64,000 nucleotides of DNA, taken from contig NC_084943.1 in the NCBI RefSeq assembly GCF_958298935.1, forward strand, positions 5,714,001-5,778,000. Reading direction: 5' to 3'. The notes beneath the pieces are model-generated. The model was not told where the DNA came from, made no database searches, and worked only from the letters and a program-made list of their open reading frames with translations. Positions 54,140-64,000 of the stretch are shown here, piece after piece. The stretch is from Phragmites australis (lineage: Eukaryota; Streptophyta; Magnoliopsida; Poales; Poaceae). Within the stretch, counting starts at the first letter, position 1. Every line of letters starts with the position of its first letter. Made by a program: the position numbers and the translations under genes.

Positions 54140-56738
54140 CACTATTACAAAACTATTTTTCGAAACACACAGAGCACCTTTCCACGGGCGGCTCAAATGC
54201 CAAACCGCCTAAGAAGGTCCCTGCGGTTTCGGGCCGCTTGTGAAAACAAATATCCACAGGCGGCCAACGGTCGCCTATGTAAATGGGATGATTACTACAG
54301 ACGATTCCTCGTATGAACCGTTTAGGTAAAAGCCATTTCCAAAAATAGTTCTTTACGTGAACCGCCTCTGTAAATAGTATGATTATCACAGGCAGACTAT
54401 ATAAAAAGGGCATTTTTGGTAATAGATTGCAAAAATTCATAAATTTTTTATACGAAGTTGAATGGGGACTAATTTTATATGAAAATTATAACTCTCGATG
54501 AGATCTACAACTTTGTAATTAAAAATATTTTTATTTAAAATTATTTAGATGTCCAAATAATATAAATAAAAATTGTAACGGAAATGATTTCCTGAGACGG
54601 TTCACATAAGGAACCATCTTTGGTAATGAGTTGTAAAAATTCATAATTTTTTATACCAAGTTTGATAAGGAAAAACTTTATATAAAAATTATAGTTTTTA
54701 ATGAGATCTATAACTTTGTAGTTCAAACATTTTCACTTAAAGTAATTTAGATGTCGAAATAATCTTACGTTGAATCAATTATTGTCAGCTTCTTTCCCTT
54801 TGTGTTTTCAGACCATCTTTCACATACTTAACTAACTATATTTTGGGAAAAAAACATGGATAGACAATAATCTCTTCTTAGTGCTTAAAGAAGAAATGAG
54901 ATCCTAAAAAAGAATTCTTTGTTCTTTTGGCACTGAACAATCAATAAGAGCAATCGAACAAAAAAAAGAGCTACCCAAAACCCCATCTAGACCCTGAAAC
55001 AACCTAAAAACCACATCTTTCTTATCCACAAATCTCATAACGCAAAGCCCCTAAATCACAACCACAACCACACTGGCATGCACGCACTCACCAAGCCTTG
55101 ATAATGACGTGCTTCTCTTCCCCTCTACATCAAACCTGCGCGTACACTAGCCATGTGCCACGGGCGGGGGCCTCCTGCCCTCCACTATGCTGGCCAGCGC
55201 TGAAGCTCAGGGGTGCCCTAGCCGGCGGCATCCTAGGTGTGATCGACAGGCGGCAGCGACTTTGACGACGCGAGATTGAGGATGCGACTCGTGACACCAG
55301 CACTTCGACCGTGCTATATCGGCATGGTTCGGTCCCGTCGTGTCTCGTGTTATATCATGGCATGTGCACTAGGCTTAATCAGCCTATCGTGTCATTTCGT
55401 GTCGATATAAGTCAAATTTAGAAAGGTCCAAGTACGCTTCTTGTTACGTTGTGTCGTTATCATGCCATACCGGTTCAGGCATGATCCTGCTCTATGTCAC
55501 ATGATAATGCATATATATTATGTCTTACCATCTCATACAAGTCTCTCATACTCACACATGTTCTATATCATCTGATAATACTTACATATTTATCTTTTAT
55601 CATCTCACACTTATCTCTCTCATGCTCATACATCTCTCTTAGCGTCTCATACTTTATAATAGAGAGATTAGAGGACAAGCACAGTAAATAGTCATACAGA
55701 TTATGGCATACCCTTTTCATGCCGTGCCGGCATGCCCATCATGCTAAGATCCTTGGCATGGCATGGCTCTCGTGTTCATGCTGTACCGATCTGACCCAAA
55801 ATATTTTATACCATACTAAAACTCGTGTCGTGAGCAGCCTAGAAATGACACGGTCTAAGTCTAGCTCTACTCGTGAGCAACCGTTAGCGATTTCAGCGCA
55901 CCGGCCTCTCTACGTATGGTCGGTTCTATGGGCGACTGAGGGCAGCGGATGAAAGTATGAACCGGTGAATATTGGTGGGCGTGGCTGACCGATGGCCTAA
56001 AGGTGAGCTGCTCAACTACTTGCACCAACAACCAATGCCATGTGACCTGGTGCGCCCTACAGCCTGGTGCATGAGCTAAATGGGCCATGGTGCACACAAG
56101 GTGAGATTAGGTCAATATACTAGTATTTTTTTTTACTGGTGCCAGTGCAGCAGGGAGTTTTTACTGGGCTTCCCCCCCTGATAGTAAGAACATATCATAC
56201 GCGTTAAGAGGTTTTGATTTCGAGTGCAATAAACCGCACGCGAGCGAAAAATCTTTTTACTTGTGACTTGCAACGGCACAAGCACGGGGTGGGGTTCCTC
56301 TGGTGTAATTTTTTTTCTTTTTTAGCTAAAAAATATTAATTCTAGAAATTGATTAACAGAGATAGTCCGTTTAAGAAATTGCCTATAGAAATCGAATTAC
56401 TAAAGGCGGTCCACTTAAAGAACCGCCTATAAAAATAAATTACCATAGACGGTTCACTTATATCAATTCTGGAAATTAATTTCAGAGACGGTCCACTTAA
56501 GAAACCGTTTATAAAAATTGAATTAACAGAGGTAGTCCGTTTAAAGAACCAACTATAAAAATATATTTCCACGGGCGATTTATTAATTGAACCGTCTTTG
56601 GTAGTAGGTTTTCACAGGCAGTTTTTTTTGCGTCTATGGAAATCGTATATTTCCACAGACTTTCGACTAAAGACGGATGGCTAAACGTTTGTGCAAATGG
56701 GTTATCACCCGTCTCTAAACATAGTTTTTGTAGTAGTG
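54140..56738. mobile_element. Non-autonomous CACTA transposon, complete ends
   Basis: The ends CACTATTACAAAACTAT (54140) and, inverted, CACTACTACAAAAACTAT (56738) match at almost every position. They are flanked by the 3-bp duplication tta (54137-54139 and 56739-56741). Subterminal repeats based on ccgcctctgtaaat and accgtctttggt lie at 54170-54420 and 56340-56700. The 2.6 kb element has no transposase. Its middle (about 55060-56110) differs in composition, being GC-richer with repeated ggcatggcat and tcgtgtc phrases, and may be acquired sequence. Confidence 0.85.
54405..54780. repeat. Direct ~190 bp repeat in the CACTA element
   Basis: Two copies (about 54405-54593 and 54600-54780) each contain ttttggtaat, aaaattcataa, gagatctacaactttgta and atttagatgtc in the same order, with roughly 80% similarity. 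Confidence 0.6.
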
Positions 56739-56741
56739 TTA

Positions 56742-57599
56742 TTTGAGTATTTTTAGATTACTCCACATAAAAGAACAATTCAATGAGCTAAACTTTATAT
56801 TTCTCTCATTTGATGGTTTAGTTCCACTCATTTAAGAATAGATTTTGATCATGTCCACCTTAATATTGAGTTGATTAATAATTTATGTACTTTTTTACCT
56901 ATCCACATGAAACAATGGTTTCATCAGCTAAACCTTTTATTTCTTTCATTTGATAAATCAAAAGGTGTGAGATTTATTTGTGGCGATCCACCGCAGTGTG
57001 GCATGGTCTTAAGCGCACTTCACCTATACAGACGACGGTATCGCGTAACTATCACACTCAAAAAGGCGTCTTCCTTTGCCCTGCGACCCACCATCGGTGA
57101 AGGGTTGCATCAAAAAGATTTTATGAGTTTGGCCTGCATCTAGAGATTAGATATGTTGTGACATGCTACTTTTGAGCAAGACATTTTGACCTTGCCAGCT
57201 AACATAATCCTTCAAAAAGATAAAATCCCTTTGGCGCTATCCACACAGGTTCTGAGTTGGAGAAGACACAAAGATGCCTTCTACATGCCATTGATCTATT
57301 GGCAGTCCACTAATGATCGATCTCAGTGGATTAATACATCATCGTCCTCTGCCATACGTTGTGATGTCAGTTGCTAACGCTGTTTAATTTGGACAGGGAA
57401 ATAGCTAAGGGCCATACGCCGGCATTTGCCGATTAGGTAGTGCTTTTTTAATTTTTAGATAGTGCTTATATATTTTCTTTATGCGAGGTTAGGTAGTGCT
57501 TGTTTGGCCACTCAAATAACATGGAGGCGGGATCTCACAAAAAAGTTACAAGGGTAAGGAGAGTGAAAGTTATTGGTCTCACTGCTGTCAGTTTAAAAA
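56742..57599. other. Intergenic sequence between two CACTA elements
   Basis: An open frame of 90 codons at 56871-57143 and one of 63 codons at 57186-57377 show no family motif. The phrase ttaggtagtgctt is repeated at about 57435 and 57490. Confidence 0.35.
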
Positions 57600-57639
57600 T
57601 TACACTACATAAAAAAACAGATAAAAAAGATACAATTTA

Positions 57640-57970
57640 GTGATGGTGCATTACATCACCCACTTGTCTCCTTAGGTCGGGACCGAATATTGATCTGTCA
57701 CTAATAACAGATCATCAGTGACGGGTTATAATATTATCAGTCACTTATTACCTAGTTATAAGTGACGAGTCTTCCTGTACCAGTCATAAGTGATGGATCT
57801 CCCTGCATCTATTATAAGTAATGGGTCATGTTATGACCCGTCACTTATAACCTAGTTATAAGTAAAAGGTATTCCTGCATCAGTCATAAGTGACAAGTCA
57901 TGTTATGACCCATCACTTATGACTGGTATAAGTAATAGGTTATATTCCGACCCTTCACCAATAACTTAGC
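57640..57970. repeat. Left subterminal repeats of the CACTA element
   Basis: About ten copies of ataagtgacgggtc and its complement, several paired as palindromes (for example gggtcatgttatgaccc near 57825-57841). Confidence 0.8.
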
Positions 57971-58339
57971 TCTGTTATAAGAGCTGGTCAGCTATTGTGT
58001 GCGCAGAACAGATTCAACAGTACTGCGCGCACAGTAGATCTGGTGATTTTGTTTGTTTCACCGGAGACTCTCCAATATCTTATTGATTTGAAGTTTAAAT
58101 TATTGCTAGTTCTTTGAAGGTTTGCATCTTCCCCTTTTCTTTTCCTCTAATCCCTATTTAATATTGATCTTTATCTAAAAATCTTAGTACAAGTGAGTTG
58201 TATTTATGTTAGATTTGATACTAGGTTGGCCCGATCTACCACTTCATGCTACAGATCTAGTGTAATTATATATAATTTTTAATCGCATGCTTAATCACAC
58301 AATTAAGGTAATTGTTAATGAAGAATGAATATTTTTATA

Positions 58340-61300
58340 TTGTAGATGGTGGACAGAAGTTGGATGTACCTTGAGACCCGGACTTGTCTGGAGTATCTGA
58401 GCGGGGTGAAATATTTCATAAGTACTTCTTTGGCAGATATGAAAGATCATGGTTAAACGGCAATGTATTGTCCATGTCACAATTGCAGGAATGATAAGAA
58501 GTTCCTGAAACCAGACAATGTCCAGGTACACTTGATCATGTGTGAATTTAAAGAGAATTATACATATTGGAACAAACATGGCTAGGAAGGCCTTAACAAA
58601 AGAGAGATAGATCACGGTCTCCATACCGATAGTATGGATCAAGGACTTACATTCGGTGATATGGATCATGATCTCAGGGATGAGGACATATTAGGTTCCA
58701 ATGACAATGATCTCGAGGATTTTGTAGAGAATGTGGACCAGATGGTGCAGGATGTCGAGCAACATGACGAGTATAATAGTTGTGAGTTTGCTAAATTCCA
58801 GGAATTTGTGCGAGACTCCAAGACGCCCCATTATCCTAACTATAAGGAGAAGTACACGCGGCTATTTGGGAACCTAAAGCTTTTAAAGCTTAAGGCAACC
58901 CATTGTTGGACTGACAAGAGTCTCAAAATACTACTGGATCTGCTAAGGGATATGCTACCGGAGGGGAACTTGGTGCCCGAGGGCCTATGACGGGAAGAAG
59001 ATAATTTATCCTTTAGGACTAAAAATAGAAAAAATACATGTATGTAAGCATAATTGTATCTTGTTTCATGGAGAGTATGCAGAGCTGGATCAATGTCTCA
59101 TTTGTGGAACCCATCGATATAAGCGTGGAAATGATGGTGGTGATGGGGATGAAGGTAAGAAAAGTAAAGGGCCTCCTAGGAAGGTGGTGTGATATTTTTC
59201 TGTAATTCTCATCCTGAAGCATTTATTTGCGAACAAAAAGGAGGCCCAATTGGTGCATTGGCATAAGGATGGTCATAAGAATGACGCAATGATACGGCAC
59301 CAGGCGGATTTCGCTTAGTGGTGAATCATTGATTTCACATTTGATTGGTTCGTAAAAAATTGAGAAATATTAGGTTTGCTATGAGCACAGATGTCATGAA
59401 TCCATTCAGTAACATGAGTACCTCATATAGCACCAGACTTATTGTATTGTCGATTTACAACCTTCCACCCTGGCTTTATAACAAGCGGAAATATATTATG
59501 TTGTCGATCTTGATATCAGGATCAAAACAACCTAGCAACGATATCGATGTGTACCTCAGGCCTTTAGTCGATGATCTTAAGAAACTCTGGTCGGAAGGCG
59601 TCAATGTTTAGGATCAGTACAAGCAAGAGTACTTTACCTTGCACGCCATATTGTTTGTCACCATCAATGATCTACCAGCACTTTGTAAATTGTCAGGTCA
59701 AAGCAAAAGAAAAGGTGAAGCTTGCCCCCATTGCTTAGATGACACATGTAGTTTGAGATTGAGCAATTCAAAGAAAATAGTGTACATACCGAAACATGGA
59801 AAAATAGTTTGATGGAAAAAAGGAGAAAGCGTTATCTCCAAGGCATTTTAGCGGAGAAGATGTCCACAATCAGGTTAATAATATTAATGTTATCCTTAGG
59901 GAGCAAAAATGATCATCCAAGGATGATGAACAAAAAGGAGTGTGAAACAAGAAATCAATACTATTTGAGCTAGAGTAACGAAAAAAATTTGATGTTCTAC
60001 ACTCTATCGACAACATGCATGTAAAGAAGAATGAATGTGAGAGTCTGATCGGTACATAGCTCGAAATGAAGAGAAAAGGAAAGGATCATAAGAACACACG
60101 AGCTGGCCTTGAAGAAATGGACTTAAGGCCAGAGCTCCATGCACATGATACGGACAAAAGAGAACACATACCCCCAGTAGCTATCACTCTCTCCAAGAAG
60201 GAGAAAAAAAGAATTTTGCGAGTTCTTGCACAGTGTGATAGTTCCCTCTAGTTACTTGTCCAACATCACAAGACTTGTTTTCAGTGAAAGAGCTGAAAAT
60301 GAATTTCACCATGATGAAGTCCTATGATTGCCATGTGATGATGATGTCACTACATGTGGTAGCTATTAGGAATATCCTCCCAATTAAGGTTTGCGAGGAT
60401 ATCCTGAGCCTGTGCTTTTTCTTCAATGCAATTGAACAAAAGGTGCTCGATCCAGAGTCACTAGAGAAGCTAGAAAAAAGACACTTTGAGACTATGTATT
60501 CTTGAGGTGTATTTCCCACCATCCTTTTTTAATATCATGGTACATCTCACTGCTCACCTTATGAAGGAGATTCTCTACCTTGGTGATGTGTTCCTACATC
60601 ACATGTTTTCATATGAGAGATATATGGGTGTTCTCAAGTCATACATAAGGAATCGAGCCTTTCCTGAGGGATGCATCGTGCAGGGTTATGCGACGGAGGT
60701 GGCATTGGAGTGGTATGTTAATTACATTGACCCAAATAACCTAATTAGTGTGCCTAAGTCTTGCCATTAGGGGAGACTCGCAGGTGTAGGGGTTCTTGGG
60801 AAGATGGCAATAACTCCTGATCCAAACGCATACGACTAAGCTCATTTCCTCGTGCTGCAATAAATGAGCAAAGTATGCCCATATGTTGATGAGCATAAGC
60901 AGATGCTACTTGAAGAGAATCTTGGGTAGACCGAAGCTTGGGTTGCGAGGCAACATATGTGAAGGTTCACGACTTGGTTCTGATATCGAATCGGACAATC
61001 GAGTACTCATGCAACTGCTCTAATAAAAAACTAGCATCGGGCCCTATATACACAATTATGACATATTAATGGTACGATATAAATGAATACACATTTTACA
61101 CAGTTGCCGAAGATGAAATGAGCATATACCAAAATAGTGGTGTCTGTATAAATGCTTATGATAACAACATGTAGAGGGGTACATACTATGGCTAAATAGA
61201 GGAGATCTGGGACCTGAACTACTTGTGATTCAATGTAGCCCTATTTCGGTGCCATTAGGTACATGAGGCAAAGGACGTCACTAATGACAAGTATGGATTC

Positions 61301-61500
61301 ACTAGCGTTGATCTTAAACATGTCGGATACAAGTCTGAATCCTTCATACTCGCTAAAAATGTTCACTAAGTCTTTTATGTGATTGACACAACAAAGAAGA
61401 AACACCATGTGGTTCTCGTTGGGAAAAGGCGCATCGTTGGAGTTGCAAACATCATTGATGTGGAGTTCAATCAATTCGATGAAATCCCCCTTTTGCTACT
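58340..61500 (+). pseudogene. CACTA TNP2-like transposase pseudogene
   Basis: Collinear pieces of a plant En/Spm (TNP2) transposase lie in three frames. An N-terminal zinc-binding-like segment (YCPCHNC equivalent, about 58460) comes first, then an acidic stretch with FVENVDQMVQDVEQ (58634-58990). HLFANKKEAQLVHWHKDG lies near 59220, then RFAMSTDVMNPFSNMSTSYS (split around 59370-59430) and NLPPWLYNKRKYIMLSILI and DIDVYLRPLVDDLKKLW (59345-59611). HSIDNMHVKKNECES is near 60000, then FFNAIEQKVLDPESLEKL (60275-60505) and MVHLTAHLMKEILYLG and YIRNRAFPEGCI (60486-60770). DUF4216/4218-like ends follow. Many stops and shifts make it non-functional; the transposase would cut at the CACTA ends. Confidence 0.8.
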
Positions 61501-61584
61501 ATAATCGTGCCACGCATTTCACCAACCGAGAAAACTCCATACCTGTGCTCTGACTATAACGAAGGGATCCATGTCAAGAAAGCA

Positions 61585-61790
61585 TGAAAATGACAAATTT
61601 GACTTTGAGTGTCAAATTTGTAATATTAGTATCAAATTATAATCTTTATATATTAAATTTGTATCATTAATATCAAATTTGAATTTTAGGTTTTAAGTTA
61701 TTTGAATTTGTAATATTAATGTCAAATTTGAATTTTAGGTTTCAAGTTATAATTTGTAATATTAATGTCAAATTTGTAATGGGTGACAGG
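61585..61790. repeat. AT-rich tandem repeat
   Basis: Imperfect copies of ttgtaatattaatgtcaaat plus ttgaattttaggttt recur about four times after the transposase region. Confidence 0.75.
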
Positions 61791-61990
61791 TGATACTATT
61801 AACCCGTCACTTATTAGAATGAATAGGTGACGGGTGAATAATATCACCCATCACCTTTAGTTATATCCACCTATCACTTATTATAAGTCATAAGTGACGG
61901 GTTAATAGTATACCCGTCACCTATGACTTATAATAAGTGACGGGTGGTTATTATAGATGATGGGTGATCTTTATAACCCATCACCTATGA
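61790..61990. repeat. Right subterminal repeats with long palindromes
   Basis: Motifs ataagtgacgggt and its complement are arranged so that two segments fold on themselves: around 61835-61860 (gtgacgggtgaataatatcac...) and around 61880-61935, where ataagtcataagtgacgggt pairs with acccgtcacctatgacttat. They are the counterpart of the block at 57640-57970. Confidence 0.75.
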
Positions 61991-61999
61991 TCTATATGT

Positions 62000-62380
62000 A
62001 TATATAGGTCGAGTCCCCACGCGCCTTCCTTCCTGTCATTTTTCTGAAGTCATTTCCCTCGCCCACTTTAGGGTTTGCCACCGCACTCGGAGCCCTGCCA
62101 CCATGAGCTCCTCCACCACCCTTAAAGCCTCGCCGCCCTCTGGTCGCCGCTGCTCTCAGAGCCCCGCCACCCTCCACCCTCCACCACGTGACCCCAAGCA
62201 CTCGCCACCCTCCACCCTCCCCGACGCGCCCCAACGTCCCCACGCGGTGTCTTGCTTCCTCCTTGTCCCCCACACGCTGCCCAGCCTCCCCCATCCCTGA
62301 CGCGTCGCCCCGACCTCCTCCTTCCCCATGAGGTGCCTGCCTCGGCCTCCTCCTCCTTCATAACTTGTATTGCGTGCCTT
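62000..62380. other. GC-rich, C-rich stretch
   Basis: After a TATA-like gtatatataggtc (61998-62010) comes a pyrimidine-rich, Pro/Ser-coding sequence with overlapping open frames on both strands (62103-62300 plus, 61992-62294 minus, 62252-62593 plus). No domain is visible. It may be the leader region of a CACTA gene or a fragment of a host gene's 5' end. Confidence 0.35.
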
Positions 62381-63165
62381 GTACAAATATTTGGTTATCT
62401 GCTATATTATTATGTGAATATACAATTTGGTTCCATTTACCCTCCTTATACAATTTGGTTCCATTGGTACAGAAAGGCAACACAACTGGACTCATATTCG
62501 TTGCATGTTCTCAACATGTATTGCCATATTAGCTCATTGCCAACTTGTAGTGTATATATAAAAGAGTTCAAAACAGATATGTTGCCAAAATAGCACATTG
62601 CTAGCTTAAAGTCAACAAATAGAGTTACTAAGCATATATGCCACCAAAATAGTTTGTTGCTTGCTTAAACTCATCAAAGCTTTCCTAAAAGTTCTTTTTT
62701 GCCATACCATTTCTTATGTGCCAAAGAATACATACTTATATTTTTAATAATTGTATATTAGTACATTTCCAAAAGAAATATAGGGATTTATTCATTCCCT
62801 TGCTTCTACAGAAGACTGAATGAGTAGAAACATGATTCAAACAAAAAAAAAAAGAAAAAAAAGAAAGGAGCAATTCAAGCAATCTACCAGATTCTATGCT
62901 GAATATTAACTACTATACTCATCTCCAGTTTCAACAGACAGCAATCTCCGCATGCTCCTTCGGTCACCGACAATTGAACACCGTCTCTCCGTTTTTACAA
63001 AGATCACGCAACTTATGTTTTTGTTATCCGACAAAGTGGTTTTGTGCACTCCATCTCCTTCTCCCGCAAAAATCAACACAAAACCCAAACACATAGACTT
63101 ATTTCAAAAGATGAAACAACCTTATACTAGCCCACAACATCAATACTTTATTTCCCAGTGTTCGC
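62380..63165. other. Intergenic sequence
   Basis: AT-rich sequence with an A-rich run at 62842-62867. No gene recognised; frames at 62896-63179 lack motifs. Confidence 0.4.
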
Positions 63166-63735
63166 TTGCACGTGTTTAGACACACGTTTAGACACATTTA
63201 AACGCTAAACGGCGGGTCTGCATGCAGTTTAGGGCCGAAACAATGAATTAAATGCTAGACACATTTAGACGATCAAAAGTGGTCAAAAGTGGTTTAAACC
63301 GAGTTACTAAACGCGAGCTGAACACATTTAAATGGCTGCACACACATCTAGATAGCCGCCTCATCGATGGCGAGCAGCAACAGGGCGCGATTGAGCAAAA
63401 ATTTAGTTTGGTAAATTAATTTTGGACTGAAATCTTAGTGTCTTACTGATATTTGCCATATTCTTTTGTATGCAATTCAAATTGTTATGATAATTATTGA
63501 ATTGATAGGCGAACACAATAGAAGATTGATAGAAGTAATGAAGCTGCATTTCAGCTTCTATAAGGTATGCCACAAATCCAACATTCTCACTTGGATAATG
63601 TCTAGCACATAGCTATTTTGTTGCATATTTTTGCTGCTACAATACATAACGTTTAAATTGTCTAGATGGTCATTTAGACCATTTAGATGCTAGACTGTAG
63701 GTGACCGACTAGCTAGCATTTAGTGTCTAGGATAA
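63166..63735. repeat. Repeats of a TTTAGAC motif
   Basis: gtttagacac, atttagacga, catttagacc and related forms, with complements such as taaacgctaaacgg, cluster at 63170-63330 and again at 63655-63730. The pattern suggests the two end regions of a non-autonomous transposon of about 0.56 kb, but no terminal inverted repeat or target duplication was established. From 63736 to 64000 nothing is recognised. Confidence 0.35.
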
Positions 63736-64000
63736 CATTGTGATTTCCTCACATCAACTGTCGTGCAATAGAATCTCAAAGCAAAGTTAACCAACAATTC
63801 AGTAATAACCAATTATACCATCATCCCATCTTGAAATCTACTCGGCTCCCATGTCTTCTCCAAGTATCTGAGAACAATGTAAACCTTGTATTAGAAAGCA
63901 TCTCATATTACAAAACATGTCAAAATAACTCTCAGGTACCCACTAAGTGTACCCTACTGTGTAGCAAGATCATTAATGATTCATTGATTCATCTTCATAG

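Larger units (their letters stand above)
57603..62000 (+). mobile_element. Decayed autonomous-type CACTA transposon
   Basis: The left end CACTACATAAAAAAAC (57603) follows tta. Subterminal repeats of cataagtgacgggtc type fill 57640-57970. A TNP2-like transposase region follows (58340-61500), then AT-rich tandem repeats. A second subterminal block of the same motif (61780-61990) matches the first and shows that both ends belong together. No TAGTG end with a matching tta was found after 61990, so the right terminus is lost or unrecognised. Confidence 0.75.

Noticed and set aside
62103..62593. Pro/Ser-rich frames on the plus strand and Gly/Arg-rich frames on the minus strand
   Set aside because: Low-complexity GC-rich sequence without a domain, and both strands are equally open.

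Overview
The window is nuclear DNA from a plant, most probably a grass (Poaceae). One gene with spliced, GC-rich exons sits in AT-rich DNA packed with nested transposons typical of cereals: Copia and Gypsy LTR elements, CACTA elements with subterminal repeats, a LINE, a hAT element, Stowaway and Tourist MITEs, and a likely SINE. There is no bacterial gene organisation, operon, CRISPR array or phage. The species cannot be fixed from this window.

The only gene that reads as intact is a five-exon NRT1/PTR-family (NPF) transporter on the minus strand (24966-27684, 571 codons, TATA box at 27791-27799). A second NPF copy lies on the same strand at 28-10348 and is dead. Its start codon is ACG, the intron 1 acceptor is AA, and exon 3 carries a TAG. 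Exon 3 is split by a hAT element (406-4230), itself split by a solo LTR (842-3762). Exon 2 is split by a truncated Copia element (4492-10016, target duplication cctag).

Between the two NPF copies lie a CACTA remnant with a Ulp1-type protease (10469-12330), a minus-strand LINE (about 12370-14640) and a direct segmental duplication (15354-18229 and 20772-24871). A Gypsy 3' end with its LTR (18230-20771) separates the two copies. Copy B keeps about 1.2 kb that copy A lacks, including an exon-like stretch of an unidentified gene.

Upstream of the intact NPF gene are a Tourist-like MITE (28194-28622) and a 9.8 kb Copia element (28954-38753, duplication caccg). The Copia element contains a 1.17 kb Gypsy-derived insertion (33780-34953, duplication agctt) and has lost catalytic residues in protease, integrase and reverse transcriptase.

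The most striking structure is at 39219-50998. It is a single LTR-element insertion bounded by ctagg duplications whose interior is a near-perfect inverted repeat: arms 39497-43148 and 46452-50102, about 3.65 kb each, symmetric about position 44800. The 3.3 kb spacer is Gypsy-derived and rich in tandem repeats. The arms share the same disabling stops and are roughly 97% identical over the stretch compared, whereas the element's own two LTR ends are only about 84% identical. The inversion-duplication therefore looks younger than the insertion. A transcript across it would fold into a very long hairpin, a plausible natural small-RNA source.

The right end (51-64 kb) holds a SINE-like retroposon (51847-51972), a mini-CACTA (52812-53308), a 2.6 kb non-autonomous CACTA (54140-56738) and a decayed autonomous-type CACTA with a TNP2-like transposase (57603 to about 62000). 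The final 2 kb holds no recognisable gene.
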